Assembly: GCF_030867145.1 (NCBI RefSeq)
Contig: NC_134427.1
Location: 11,555,001 to 11,619,000 of the forward strand
Direction of reading: 5' to 3'
DNA from: Opisthocomus hoazin
Taxonomy: Eukaryota > Chordata > Aves > Opisthocomiformes > Opisthocomidae
DNA length: 64,000 nt
The notes beneath the pieces are model-generated. The model ran no database searches. It was not told the origin of the DNA and was given only the letters and a program-made list of their open reading frames with translations. Positions within the stretch are counted from its first letter, which is position 1. Each line of letters begins with the position of its first letter. Of the stretch, positions 12,761 through 25,117 are shown piece after piece. The position numbers and the translations under genes were made by a program.

Positions 12761-15700
12761 AATTCACTCTATCATCTAATCACCGTGGTAAATTTTGTAG
12801 ACCATTTTCTATTACAAGCGCATGCTCAAAGATTTGGCTGACCACAGCATTTGCTCTGAGGACTAAAATGGAGACAGTAAGACCCATCTGTTTCCTGGTA
12901 AGTGACAAACTGTTGATTTACCTCTAGTGCCTGTTTCTGCCTGTTGTAAGGTGCAGCCTGTACGTATACGTTATGGAAATGTAGCAGAAACAACTGTTTT
13001 GTGGTACTAGTTGATAGGAACAACGCAGGATGAAAAGTTCATTTAAGGCTCGCATTCATGTTGTCAACCAGCACCCCAGAACATTTAAGTTTAGGTCAGG
13101 CCTGCAACCTCCCTCTTTGGATTATGTATTCAGCATGCTTCACTGGAAAGAAAGTTCATGCTTTTATGTCATTTGAGTCTGCTCTCTAGTGTGTTTTTAA
13201 TTTCTGGACGATGCTGTTTCAAGGTCCAAATTTCTAGTATCAACTGATCTCAGGGAATGCTGATTTGTGTCTTTTCTCCCCACGAGTAAAAGTTGATGAC
13301 TTGCTCCAATTCCTGTCTGGCCTCCCTTCTCAGGAAGCTTTTGATTTAGGGGTTTTGTATATTACAGGCAGGCCAGGGCTGTGGTCATTTCAGCTTAACC
13401 ACGTTTTGCAGCTTTTCTAGAAGCCTGTTTAAATGCTTCCAAAAAGTGAGGCCTTTCCCTCTAGAAAAATCTGTGAGTGGGTATTAGACAGGATTTCAAA
13501 GTACAGGGCCGGAATCCTGTCTGGGGTATGCAGGCATCACTCCACTAATTTCTAATGGATCTGTGTTGAGTTGCACCAGCTGAACATCTGGTCCACAGCT
13601 CACAGAACCAAAGCCATTAACCCCTCCCCTGTCAGATACGTTGGCCTGAGCGTTATGCATCTGAACATGCAAATGCCTCGGGCTAGAGTTAAGCTGAATT
13701 CTTTTTCTGAAGCCATGTTTGCTTTGTGTTTCTGTTAATCATGCTTTTATTTTGTGGGAGAGACTCATCTGTGTGTTTTTATGTATCAAGCTATGTTGCC
13801 CTTTCAAAGGGAGCTTACTCTGAAAGAGTTAATAATTTCAACCTGTTTTCAGTTGGAATGAAGAAACTGGTTCCTCTGTGTCCCTGCTTTCTATTCTCTT
13901 GTTGGCCTACTTCCTTCTACTTGCATTTTGCATTCCTAATGCCATGAATAAATCAGGACCCAAGGATTTAGAAGGTGGTACAGCTGTAGCCACTCAGAAA
14001 ATTGAACCTCTGAGGCTTGTACTGCAGCTCTAACAACTGCTGATATGTGTGTGGCTGAGCTCTTCTAATAACATTTAACTGGTACCAAAATAAAATTCAC
14101 TTTACCCTTTTCATATAATGTTTAAGTTTTTTGTGCTTCTACCCAGTGCCTCCTCGCCTGGCTCCCTTTGTCTTTTAGTTAAAGCTCGGTTATAAGCCCT
14201 TTAGGGCAGGACAATCGCCTCCCAGCTGCTGTGACAAAATGGTTTATCACAGATCTTTGCACAGAGGAGAAAAGAACAAAGGACACTGAGGGATCTGACC
14301 CAGCTAAGGGTTCGTCTTCTCTACAGAATGACAGTACAGTAAACTCATGTCTGGCTGTGGTCCTGGATTCTCTGATAACTTGTTATTAATGATACACAGT
14401 GGACTACTTTCGTAGTGTGGCAGTTCCTGAGAGAGGGTGCGGGAGCTCTTTAGTCAGAGGATGCATCCAGTCTGGGTGAAGAACAACAGGCATTGGTAAC
14501 AAGCTTGCTCTGGAGGATTAATATCTCGAAAGAATAAAGTCTCCGAGTATTTTCTTCCAGGAAAGATGATTTATGTTGTACTGATGGCTTTCCCTCATTA
14601 TGGCTCTGCTGCTTAGAATAAAAGTAATGATTCTGGTCTGATGATGGTTTGATTTCACCAAACTTTGCTTTTGACTAAGAAGATATTTTATGACCTTCTT
14701 AGCATATGGTGACATGGTTTTTGGCACAGAATTCCCGAGATCTGTATCTAGCTGTTAGACCTGCCGAGTATCTCCCAAGTAATTGTAGTTGGCAAAGGAG
14801 TATTGAAGTACATAAATGATGTTCAGTAAAGTGCGTATCTTGTGATGCTGCTTCATTTCTCTGCTTCTCAGTTTCCTGTCTTGTAGGAGTAAAAAGTCTG
14901 CATAGCAGAGGGTAAGATTTTTTAAAAAATGCCTTTATTATTTTGGCATCTAATTTCCATTTTCAGGCTCACTACGGTCTTGCACAAATGTAGACACTGA
15001 AACAGTTGGTCTAAAAAAAAACCAAAACTTGCAGGTATCTTACACAGGCTGTAAGTACTATTTTAATCTTGACAGGATTTAGAAATCTGTAGGCTCAGAC
15101 AGGATCCCATTCTGCAGCTTAATGAGTGAACATGCATCAGGCAAGCTTTGGTACCTGCCAGAAATGTGACACCGAATGGACTGCTCTAGCACAAGCTAGG
15201 TGATGGCATATTAAGTCACTGTAACATGGCTGAGCTCCTGAGCCTGAGGCGCTGGGTTTAGGTGGAAATTGCAACATACTTCTGAAAATTTTATTCTCTG
15301 CCTAAATCATTTGGGCTCTTCCTTTAAAGAATTCAGTGATAAGCTTCTTGTATATATGTATATTTTTATATGCAGCTGCATCTCCATGCAGTTTGACTCG
15401 CTCTCCTCCAGTATGTGTGCTGCCTGCAGGTCCCGAGCGTGATCTCTGCAGGAAGAGGCTGCTCTCTGTAGGCTTTCTCCCAACCCTCTCCCCAGAGTCT
15501 CCAGGCCTGCAACACTCCCATCATGGTCTGTTGTACACGGATCACTGAGCAGTTTCCTTTCTCTTAGGGTACCTCTGTTCTATGTCGAAGTGAATCTTCG
15601 ACAGCTCCTGTGCGATTGCTTTCCTTTGCCTTTGTGTGTGTGGCCCAGTAGATAAGGAGGGGGATGGAAAGCACATTGTAAATGTGTTGACAGCTTTTGA

Positions 15701-17952
15701 AGAACAAAACAGTCCCTGAAAACGGCCTGCCTGCCTTCCACTTCTCTCCTGCATGTTTTTCCTTTATTTTCTATCATTTTCTCCTTTCTCTTTTCTTTCT
15801 CCATCTCTCCCCCAAATTATTTCATACTCTTCTGACACTCACCCCTTCTTCTTTTGGTGCTTACTGCTCTGAAAAGATTTTCTCTCCCCACTATAGTCCT
15901 TCTCATGTCTCATTCAGCGGATAGTGTTTCAATCCCTATGTAGGAACAAATTCTGTTTGTGAGTCCATGTCAGCTGTCTGCTTGTGTCAGTTCTCTACCC
16001 ATTCTTCTCTCTCACCCCAGGTACTGTGCTTTTAAAGTATCTTGCCGTTTTGCTAAATGCTTTCAGCAGGGTAGAATCTGTACTTGGAAGATCTTTGTGC
16101 TTAGTGATGCTAGCAAAGAGGGTGCGGTTGTTTATTTGACATCAGTTATTTAAACAAAAAAAGGAACAGGATGACACAATATCTGGGCAACCATTCTTAG
16201 ATTCTTCTCAAGGTGAATTTAGGGCCTCTATTTCTAGTTTTGTTCCTTCTTGAAAAAAGGCTCTTTGTGCTCTGCTCACAAGCGTGCTTGCCTATCTAAT
16301 GTACCGGAATTGATGGGCAGATCTGTCCCTTTGTGCGAGATCTGTTCCTCTGGCTTTCCCTCTTCAGGTAGCCACAGCATAACCACTGAGATCAATGATC
16401 CTGCATCAAAACCGGATTACTGTTCTTTTGATATGGACAGCTGTGCGAGAGTGCACTCTCATCTGTTACTTGAAGCAGGAGGAGACCCAGATGAGGGAGC
16501 CCTGTGTCCCAGGAAAACAGACTCATAGGCTGTTGGGGAGAAATCGGATTTTTTTCAAGCCGTAAGGGACCTTGTCCTGGCTCAAGCCATTCACCAAACC
16601 CTTCTTCAGCAACTGGATCCATGCGGACACTATTAGAGTACGGCTCTAGGAAAAGTGGTCTTTTTTTGTCTCTTCCTGTATTCTCCTTTTAGCAGGGATG
16701 CACTTCTGTATATATTCTCAGTCAATGCTTAGCTCTGTTCTTTGATTCAGGTATTTGGGGTTTGGAGGCTGTTAGGATATCAATGACTTGTTTCCACATG
16801 TAGGAACTTCACAACCTCCAACTGCTTCTCCAACACTAGTTTGGGAATTAAGCTCATCAGGCTCTATCAGCTGCTTGTCTGCTCGAAATGTCATGTGTTC
16901 CTCATCAGAGGTTGCTTGACAAAATGCCACAGCACTTTTTGCAAGGCAAAGATCAGTTGAATACAGGTGTATGAACATGCTCTAACCCTCTGCCTGCCTT
17001 GCTGCTGCTGCACCGTGCTCCCTGAAGCTGTACTTTGCATTCTATGTGCACGTTCTTGGTAGTACTCTATATAAGGGATTTTTGAAAATTTATTCTACAC
17101 TAGTAAGTTGTAATCTTCCTTGCACAGTCTACATTCTAGGTTCTTAGGTAAAGCATCATTCTCTAAAATACTTTAATTAGGATGAATTGATAAATTTGAG
17201 CTTTATTCAGAAAGGGAAAGAATCTAACAAAGTTTCCAAAGGATGGTAACACTTCCTCTTCTGTACAAGAGGGAAGATGATCCTCCCCTTTCAGGAGATG
17301 TGAGAATTCAAAGCAGAGAAGTTTCAGTGTTTGAAGAGGAGAGTGCACATTTTGGGAAACAATCTGCTGTGATAAGGACTATTTTGGAAGAGGAAGGTAA
17401 TGGGTGGGAGGTTATGGGAAGAAAAATGTAAAAGTAATAGCATTTAACTGTATCAACACCTGAAGTATTGTGTTGAAAATGCAAATGCTAGAATTTTAGT
17501 TAATGTTTTTATTGGTTGGTAATGCAAGATACTTAGTGTTATGGATGCGTGATTTGGCCAAATTAATATTGACTTTGAATAAAGAGAAAGTAATAGACTT
17601 CGGGGTAAGGCCAGACACAGCCTGTACTTCTAGCTTTTTAAAATTTTCACATGAAGAATACTTTTAGTGTATCTCCATATAGCACAGTTTTCAACAGTCA
17701 TTTTCAGCAAATGCATTTCCATTCTAGGTATTCTGCATATTGTGACTTTGTATGTTTAGTGAGTGTGGCTGATTCTGATGTCACAAGTGTAAACTGGAAT
17801 CTGTTTCAATGTTTTAAGTTGATTAAACTCCAGTGTTTTAATGGGCACAATTCTGGTGTAAATCAGAATGTGATTTCAATTTCATGTTCATGCCTTATAA
17901 AACCTAGCTTGATTTTTATCTATTGCATATTTGTACACTGTATTCAACATTA

Positions 17953-18383
17953 CAGAATCACAGAATGGTAGGGGTTGGAAGGGAACTCTGTGGGTCACCC
18001 AGTCCAATCCCCTGCCGAAGCAGAGTCACCTACAGTAGGCTGCAGAGGACCTTGTCCAGGCGAGTCTTGAATATCTCCAGAGAAGGAGACTCCACAACCT
18101 CCCTGGGCAGCCTGTTCCAGGGCTCCGTCACCCTCAGAGTGAAGAAGTTCTTCCTCATGTTCAGATGGAACGTCCTATGCTTGAGTTTGTGCCCGTTGCC
18201 CCTTCTGCTGTTGCTGGGCATCACTGAAAAGAGTTTGGGCCCTTCCTCCTGACACCTACCCTTGAGATATTTATAAACATTTATTAGGTCCCCCCTCAGC
18301 CTTCTCTTCTTCAGGCTGAACAAGCCCAGCTCCCGCAGCCTTTCCTCATAGGACAGATGCTCTAGTAGCCCTCCGCTGGACTC
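17953..18383 (-). mobile_element. CR1 LINE 3' end (outer part of a mosaic CR1 block)
   Basis: The left end is a CR1 3' terminus in reverse complement (ACAGAATCACAGAATGG, then GGGGTTGGAAGG). Read on the minus strand it holds the CR1 3' UTR and the C-terminal end of the reverse-transcriptase ORF, including [13 protein letters not shown]-like and [12 protein letters not shown]-like sequence. It stops abruptly at 18383, next to a second CR1 segment that starts again at the ORF2 C-terminus. About 110 bp of CR1 C-terminal coding sequence is therefore present twice in a row. Confidence 0.88.
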
Positions 18384-19640
18384 TAAGAGATTTCTAAGCG
18401 ATTATAAGATTATCTCTCAGCCTTCTCTTGTCCAGGCTAAACAAGCCCAGCTCCCTCAGCCTTTCCTTGTAGGACAGATGCTCCAGTCCCCTTATCATCT
18501 TCGTAGCCCTCCACTGGACTCTCTCCAGTAGCTCCTCATCTTTCTTGAACTGGGGAGCCCAGAACTGGACACAGCACTCCAGACGGGGCTTCACCAGGGC
18601 AGAGTAGAGGGGAAGGAGAACCTCCCTTAACCTGCTGGCCACACTCTTCATGCACCCCAGGATCCCACTGGGCTTCTTGGTAACCAGGGCACACTGCTGA
18701 CTCATGGTCAACCTGTCATCCACTGGGACAACCAGGTCCCTCACCGCAGAGCTGCTCTCCAGCAGGTCTGCCCCGAGCCTGTACTGGTGCTTGGGGTTGT
18801 TCCTCCCCAGGTGCAGGACCTTGCATTTGCCCTTGTTGAACCTCATCAGGTTCCTCTCTGCCCAGCTCTCTAGCCTGTCCATGTCTTGCTGAATGGCAGC
18901 ACAGCCTCCTGGTGTATCTACCACTCCTCCCAGTTTTGTGTCATCAGCAAACTTGCTGAGGGTACACTCTGTCCCTTCATCCAGGTCGTTGATGAAGAAG
19001 TTGAACAAGACTGGGCCCAGTACTGACCCCTGGGGGACACCAATAGTTACCAGCCTCCAGCTAGACTCAGTGCCACTGATGACAACCCTCTGAGTTCTGC
19101 CATTCAGCCAGTTCTCAATCCACCTCACTGACCACTCATCCAGCCCACACTTCCCGAGCTTCCCTAGGAGGATGTTATGGGAGACAGTGTCAAAAGCCTT
19201 GCTGAAGTCTAGGTAGACAACATCCACTGCTCTCCCCTCATCTACCCAGCCAGTCATGCCATCGTAGAAAGCTATCAGATTGGTCAGGGATGATTTCCCC
19301 TTGGTGAATCCATGCTGCCTACTCCTGATAACCTTCTTTTCCTCCACTTGCTTGATGATGACCTCTAGAATGAGCTGCTCCATCACCTTTCCTGGGATGG
19401 AGGTGAGGCTGACCGGCCTGTAGTTCCCTGGGTCCTCCTTCTTGCCCTTTTTGAAGATTGGAGTGACATTGGCCTTTCTCCAGTCCTCGGGCACCTCTCC
19501 TGTCCTCCAGGACCTCTCAAAGATGATGGAGAGTGGCTCAGCAATGTCATCCGCCAGCTCCCTCAGCATTCGTGGATGCATTCCATCGGGGCCCATGGAT
19601 GCAGCATTGTGCATGTCGAGATGTTGCTGTTGGGTGGGTA
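18384..19640 (-). mobile_element. CR1 LINE reverse-transcriptase segment without its own 3' UTR (twin of 21236-22492)
   Basis: On the minus strand this segment carries a near-complete RT open frame at 18394-19614 with [16 protein letters not shown] and FADDTK motifs. It ends at an in-frame stop after DNLIIA, and the CR1 3' UTR that should follow is missing. From 18384 to about 19568 it matches the CR1 at 21236-22420 at a constant 2852-bp offset, with no indel and about a dozen substitutions by eye. The last 60-70 bp on the right are CR1-like but clearly different from the twin. The right end at 19640 is approximate. Confidence 0.9.
18394..19614 (-). pseudogene. CR1 ORF2 reverse transcriptase remnant, 406 codons
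   Basis: Non-LTR reverse transcriptase domain. The active-site FADD motif and the palm motif [15 protein letters not shown] are intact. The endonuclease domain is absent through 5' truncation, and the C-terminus is cut short after DNLIIA compared with the usual CR1 ending, so this copy cannot encode a working protein on its own. Confidence 0.88.
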
Positions 19641-20923
19641 AAGATTCTTAATTTTGCTAACAGGTACATATTTGCTATTTAGTAAAATATATATGTCTGA
19701 AATATTTTGTTAGGGAAAGGCATATGATAGGTATCACTGTGTCATCTGGAAGCTGGGTTCTTGGAGTTCCTTGGGAGAATTTTTTTTTTAAGTTATTTTC
19801 AGAACTCAAAGCACACAAATTTTAGCATCCTGTCCTAGATTCCTTCCCATACACTTTAAAAAGTTGTAGTGCTTATGTGAAAGCCTATGTTTATGACAAA
19901 TCTGATTTTGTCTCCCTGATTTTCTTTGAGTTCTGAATTGCTCAGCTGTTTTTCCTAATTATATCCTTTAAAGAGAAGGTATTGGGGGACTTACGAAGAT
20001 GCTCCCAGCCTTGGGAGCAAATCTTTCACCAGAGATTCTGATTTTCCTCAAAATCTAAGCTAAACTGGCACGACATTTTTTTTCTGCTGCATTTTGCTGT
20101 CCCTAAACTATCAATAATTTAGGATTCAGGTGCTGCAAAGCACCTTGGTTTTGTGGTTTGTGCTGTCTGTTAGTGTCTCTGTGCTGATGTCTGTCACATG
20201 TGCATGTGTAACTTGGCTTGATAGGTATTCACTTTGTTTATCCATGTTGTCATGTCCCTTATAGATACCGTTGGTGACAGATGCACGCTGCAGTTGAATT
20301 TGGTCACGTCTCTCTGTAGAATAGTGTGTTTGGAGTTGCCTGGATAGCCTTTCCAGCACTCTGTTGGTTTTATCCCCCTCATTCTCCTTACTTAACCCTG
20401 AACTTATTTGTGTGTGTGTATGCACAAAAATAGTCCACCAGAGACTCTGCTCATTTCTGTCTTCCTATCCATATCTATTTTTTTCGGCCTAAATACAGCT
20501 TTTCAGAATGAGTTTTGTTGCATTAGTACAGCTGTTGTGGAGCAGAAGCTGTTGAAGAAGCTTTTAAAAGCAGAAGGTGTGTGGAATGAGTACGTGTTCT
20601 TGGTTTGGTACTCGAAATATTCAGTGTTGCTCCTTTTGGAACCAGCTATGAGGAGGCTGCTATTTAAAAATCTCCTTACAGTGAGGTTTCTGTGCATCTT
20701 GCCTCAATATGTGCTGATGGACTCTGCTCCTGACTACTGGTTCATCTGCCTAGGATGAAAGGAGAGGTTCCTCGGGGTCAGTCACCCACCTGCTGAAGGT
20801 TGTCTAGCTGGTACCACTATGAGGAGCACAATGGTTTCTTGAGGACTCTCTCAAATGTATTTTACTGCAGATAAACTGCATTTTGACTGCCTTCTCCAGG
20901 TTTAAATTGGTGACCTAGAAATT
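19641..20923. other. Intergenic spacer between the two CR1 blocks
   Basis: Unique-looking AT-rich DNA of about 1.3 kb. No coding, RNA or repeat feature was recognised. Confidence 0.5.
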
Positions 20924-22870
20924 CACAGAATCACAGAATGATAGGGGTTGGGAGGGACCTCTCTGTGTCATCTAGTCCAGCCCCCCTGCCAAAGCAGAAT
21001 CACCTAGAGCAGGCTCCACAGGACCTTATCCAGACAGGTTTTGAATATCTCCAGAGAAGGAGAATCCACAACCCTTCTAGGCGGACAGTTCCAGTGCTCT
21101 GTCACTCTCTGAGTGAAGAAGTTCTTCCTCGTGTTCAGATGGAACTTCCTATGCTTCAGTTTGTGCCTGTTGCCCTTGTCCTGTTGCTGGGCACCACTGA
21201 AAAGAGTCTGGCCCCATCCTCTTGAGACCCATCCATAAGAGATTTCTAAGCGATTATAAGATTATCTCTCAGCCTTCTCTTGTCCAGGCTAAACAAGCCC
21301 AGCTCCCTCAGCCTTTCCTTGTAGGACAGATGCTCCAGTCCCCTTATCATCTTCGTAGCCCTCCACTGGACTCTCTCCAGTAGCTCCTCATCTTTCTTGA
21401 ACTGGGGAGCCCAGAACTGGACACAGCACTCCAGATGGGGCTTCACCAGGGCAGAGTAGAGGGGAAGGAGAACCTCCCTTAACCTGCTGGCCACACTCTT
21501 CATGCACCCCAGGATCCCACTGGGCTTCTTGGTAACCAGGGCACACTGCTGACTCATGGTCAACCTGTCATCCACTGGGACAACCAGGTCCCTCACCGCA
21601 GAGCTGCTCTCCAGCAGGTCTGCCCCGAGCCTGTACTGGTGCTTGGGGTTGTTCCTCCCCAGGTGCAGGACCTTGCATTTGCCCTTGTTGAACCTCATCA
21701 GGTTCCTCTCTGCCCAGCTCTCTAGCCTGTCCATGTCTTGCTGAATGGCAGCACAGCCTCCTGGTGTATCTACCACTCCTCCCAGTTTTGTGTCATCAGC
21801 AAACTTGCTGAGGGTACACTCTGTCCCTTCATTCAGGTCGTTGATGAAGAAGTTAAACAAGACTGGGCCCAGTACTGACCCCTGGGGGACACCAATAGTT
21901 ACCAGCCTCCAGCTAGACTCAGTGCCACTGATGACAACCCTCTGAGTTCTGCCACTCAGACAGTTCTCAATCCACCTCACTGACCACTCATCCAGCCCAC
22001 ACTTCCCGAGCTTCCCTAGGAGGATGTTATGGGAGACAGTGTCAAAAGCCTTGCTGAAGTCTAAGTAGACAACAACTACAGCTCTCCCCTCATCTACCCA
22101 GCCAGTCATGCCATCGTAGAAAGCTATCAGATTGGTCAGGGATGATTTCCCCTTGGTGAATCCATGCTGCCTACTCCTGATAACCTTCTTTTCCTCCACT
22201 TGCTTGATGATGACCTCTAGAATGAGCTGCTCCAGCACCTTTCCTGGGATGGAGGTGAGGCTGACCGGCCTGTAGTTCCCTGGGTCCTCATTCTTGCCCT
22301 TTTTGAAGATTGGAGTGACATTGGCCTTTCTCCAGTCCTCGGGCACCTCTCCTGTCCTCCAGGACCTCTCAAAGATGATGGAGAGTGGCTCAGCAATGAC
22401 GTCCGCCAGCTCCCTCAGCACCTGTGGGTGCATTCCATTGGGGCTCGGGGTTTTGTGGGCATCCAGATTCATTAAATGATCTCTCACACAATCCTCCTTG
22501 ACCAAGTGAAGGTCATCCTTTCCACAGGCTTCCCCTCTTACCTCCAGGGCCTGGGATTCCTGAGGGCCAGTCTTAGCACTGAAGACTGAAGCAAAGAAGG
22601 CATTCAGTAGCTCTGCCTTCTCTGCATCCTCTATCACCAGGACACCCACCTCATTCAGCAGCGGCCCCACATTGTCCCTGGTCTTCCATTTGCTGCTGAT
22701 GTACTTGAAGAAGCCCTTCTTGCTGTTTCTAACATCCCTTGCCAGATTTAATTCCAGGTGGGCCCTGGCCTTCCTCGTTGCATCTCTGCGTGCTCTGGCG
22801 ACATTCCTGTATTCTTCCCAAGTGGCCTGTCCCTCTTTCCATATTCTGTGGAAAGTTTTTGATCTGTTCA
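20924..22870 (-). mobile_element. CR1 LINE, 5'-truncated, continuous from 3' end to the RT domain
   Basis: The left edge is a CR1 3' terminus in reverse complement (CACAGAATCACAGAATG, then GGGGTTGGGAGGG). The 3' UTR runs without a break into the ORF2 C-terminus at about 21235 and then through the RT domain. Beyond the RT it keeps the linker upstream ([13 protein letters not shown]-like and [11 protein letters not shown]-like sequence) up to about 22870, where it is truncated. It is the best-preserved CR1 in the window and the apparent parent, or sister, of the 18384 segment. Confidence 0.93.
21246..22670 (-). pseudogene. CR1 ORF2 reverse transcriptase remnant, about 474 codons
   Basis: Non-LTR reverse transcriptase with the motifs [28 protein letters not shown] and FADDTKLGG. 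The open frame starts inside the element at the [10 protein letters not shown] position and ends at TAG after DNLIIA. In an ordinary CR1 the frame would read on for another 40 or so residues. The endonuclease is missing. Low decay suggests a fairly young insertion. Confidence 0.9.
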
Positions 22871-24411
22871 GATCTACCTTGTAACAATGGTGTGTGGGAT
22901 TAGAAAGTTTTGTTCTTAGGGTCCCAAAACTGGCTGAAAGGTAGACTTGGCCTCCTCACTACACGGGCCACAGCAGCAGGCAGCTGAGGTGGGTTGGACA
23001 CTGCTGCTCTGTGCGACAGCATTTCCTGACCGACGTTCATCAATGCACAGCCCATGGGAAGCCCTGTGCCACTGCAAATAGTTTTCCAGTTGCCTTTTCC
23101 GTTGCTGCAAGAGAGGTGTCTTGACCAGAAATGATTTTCAGAAATGTAGTGGAATTGTGAAGCTGTTGTTACCTACCCATTTGCTGGGGCTGAATGAGCC
23201 AAGAGAACCTGCTTTTTGAGGTACACCCAACCTGCCGTTTCTGAGGAATAGATGTGTGAAAATGGGCAATCTTTATAAACAGCAGTGATATTTCTGTAGA
23301 ACATGACTGTATGAGTCGAAAATTAACATCTTCAGTCTGTCAGTTCTTGGAAAAGAAGGGTTAAGGTTCATTATAGTTTGTTCTGTCAGGAACCAGGAAG
23401 ATCATGTTTCCCAAGTTTTAATTTTCCCAGGGAGAGGCTAAGACAGTCTAGTGGCTAAGGCACAGGGCTGGGATCAGATTTGAATCCCTTTTCTGACAAA
23501 GTCATTTAACTCAGTTTCTTTTTGTGTGATATTGGAGTAACATTAGTTGCATCTTGAACAGTTTAAAATCCTTGGGTGCAATGATCTGAAGAACTGCAAG
23601 CTACTTGTTTTGTACGGACTGAAATCCGAACTCCAGGTCTGCTTATGTCCTCAGCCAAGTTAGCAGCTCAAATCCTTCTGTTTCTCATAAGCTCAGACAA
23701 GATACTGTGACATTTAAAAAATCTTGGATCAGGATTTCTCTGCAGCTTGGAGAACTGGCTCTTCCTTTACTTATTTTTCTTTTGTAAGAAGAATAGGAAG
23801 CATGTCTGAAATTAAATGATTATCCTATTTTTGCTCCTTAACTTTAATTTTAGAATGGGCTATTTTTAAGTTAATAATCTTATGCCAGACACCCAAATTG
23901 CGGTTAAGAAAGGAGGTGAAAATGTCTGGCATTTTCAAGCAGATGCATGGCCATATCTAATCTAAAATGAGAGCCTCCAGTCCTGAAAGGCAGTGGGGAC
24001 ATGTCGGCAAGCAGCGGGAAGCGTGTCTGAGCCCAGCAGCCTGTGTCAGGTCTCCGGAGGTCAGACTACAGCGCCTTTTGTGCGTTTGCATCTCTCCCCC
24101 CCCTCCCTTTTCTCTCTCCATCTCCATGTGTATTTTGTCTCCTCCTCCTCCTGTGCGTGTGTCTGTCTTTGCATCTCCACTCTTCTCCCTCCCCTCCTCT
24201 GGATCGATTGCTAGCTGAGGAGACCTCCAAAGGGCCAGGCACTTTGTGGGATCGTCCTTGTTCCTCCTGCGTTTGCCGAGTCAAGGGTATCTCTTTGCAG
24301 GCTTGGAGAGATGCTGTTACTCCTGCTGATGTGATTGCATAGCAACACAGCAACACGGGCGGTGGAGGAGGAGAGGCAGGGAGTGTGCAGACAGCAGCGC
24401 TCAGCCTCAGC
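22871..24411. other. Intergenic DNA upstream of the candidate DRP2 leader exon
   Basis: This stretch contains a SINE at 23436-23570 and, near 24100-24200, a pyrimidine-rich stretch (CCCCCCCTCCC, then TCCTCCTCCTCCTG). GC content and CpG frequency rise towards 24412, as would be expected near a promoter. No coding exon was recognised. Confidence 0.45.
23436..23570 (+). mobile_element. Ancient tRNA-derived SINE (MIR/CORE-type)
   Basis: TAGTGGCTAAGG followed by GATTTGAATCCC resembles the A box and B box of a tRNA-derived pol III promoter with MIR-like spacing. The following AACTCAGTTTCTTTTTGTG matches the MIR body region around CTCAGTTTCCTCATCTG. The copy is diverged, so it is old. Its exact family cannot be fixed by eye. 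Confidence 0.65.
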
Positions 24412-24523
24412 ATGCATCCCTGTCACAGGGACTCCTTTGCTGATTCACAGAGGCAGCCCCAGTCCCTGCTCCTGAAGCCCAGCAGCCACAGCCCCTGCAT
24501 CTCAGACCTGGTGGACTCAGAAG
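24412..24523 (+). promoter_or_regulatory. DRP2: Candidate DRP2 leader exon with a 37-codon open start (possible uORF)
   Basis: An ATG with A at -3 opens a frame of 37 codons plus one base and ends at a good splice donor (AAG|GTAGG, exon end 24523). The translated start, MHPCHRDSFADSQ, matches nothing I recognise. Joined to the acceptor at 33899, the frame continues for 15 codons and stops at TGA 33944-33946, overlapping the DRP2 ATG by one base. The 5' end of the exon is not visible. Membership in DRP2 is inferred from orientation, splice phase and position only; it could be an unrelated exon or chance. Confidence 0.35.
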
Positions 24524-25100
24524 GTAGGCCATGACAAAATTTGTTTCCCACTCAGATCCTGCCTGGGCTGGAAAAGGGGAAAATACTGATGGATGATAAA
24601 CCTCGGAAATACGTTCTTTGGGCGTGCGTGCATGTGTATATCCCCTCGCAGTAACACTGCCCATGTATGTATGGGTGAGGAAACTTGCAGAGAAGAAACG
24701 AAGGGTGTCGGGGGGACACAGTGGGAACAAGAGAGGTAGCCAAGATTGTTTCCACAAGGGAGAGGCTGGGAACCAGTAAGTGATGTGGATTCCCAAGGCA
24801 AACAATAGTAGCCAGCATCCTAATTTTACAATTTTTTTGACTCTTTGCACAGGCTTATCTACCCTGGCACTGTTTTTGCCTGAGCTGAAGGACTGCTCTG
24901 GGCAGGATACATGGTGGCCTTCTAAGCATCCTTCTGGGAGGATTAGACATCAGGGCAAGGCAGGGACCCAAATACTTCTCGAGTGATAAGCTGGGATTAG
25001 ACTCTAGTCCCAGCTCTGCCCTTTTCATTCAGTCCAGTCCAGCCTTGCTCCTTTGTGTCTGCCCCACCCCCCAGCTTCTTCCCAGTCCTTTTTACTCATT

Positions 25101-25117
25101 CCTCCTCCTCCTCCTCT
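25101..25117. repeat. (CCT)n trinucleotide run
   Basis: About five and a half CCT units in tandem inside a pyrimidine-rich neighbourhood. Confidence 0.75.

Larger units (their letters stand above)
10139..17952 (+). other. Probable CENPI 3' UTR followed by intergenic DNA
   Basis: No coding exon was recognised in these 7.8 kb; short open frames are scattered and show no family motif. The first canonical AATAAA after the CENPI stop is at 12466, with others at 13947 and 14089, so the mRNA end is uncertain. The region holds an AT/GT microsatellite and a poly-C stretch, listed separately. Confidence 0.5.

Noticed and set aside
18704-19093. Plus-strand frames repeated identically at 21556-21945
   Set aside because: They are the reverse-strand shadows of the duplicated CR1 reverse-transcriptase tract.
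24985-25045. Weak resemblance to a MIR SINE (AGTCCCAGCTCTGCCC)
   Set aside because: Too short and without A or B boxes; it could be chance.
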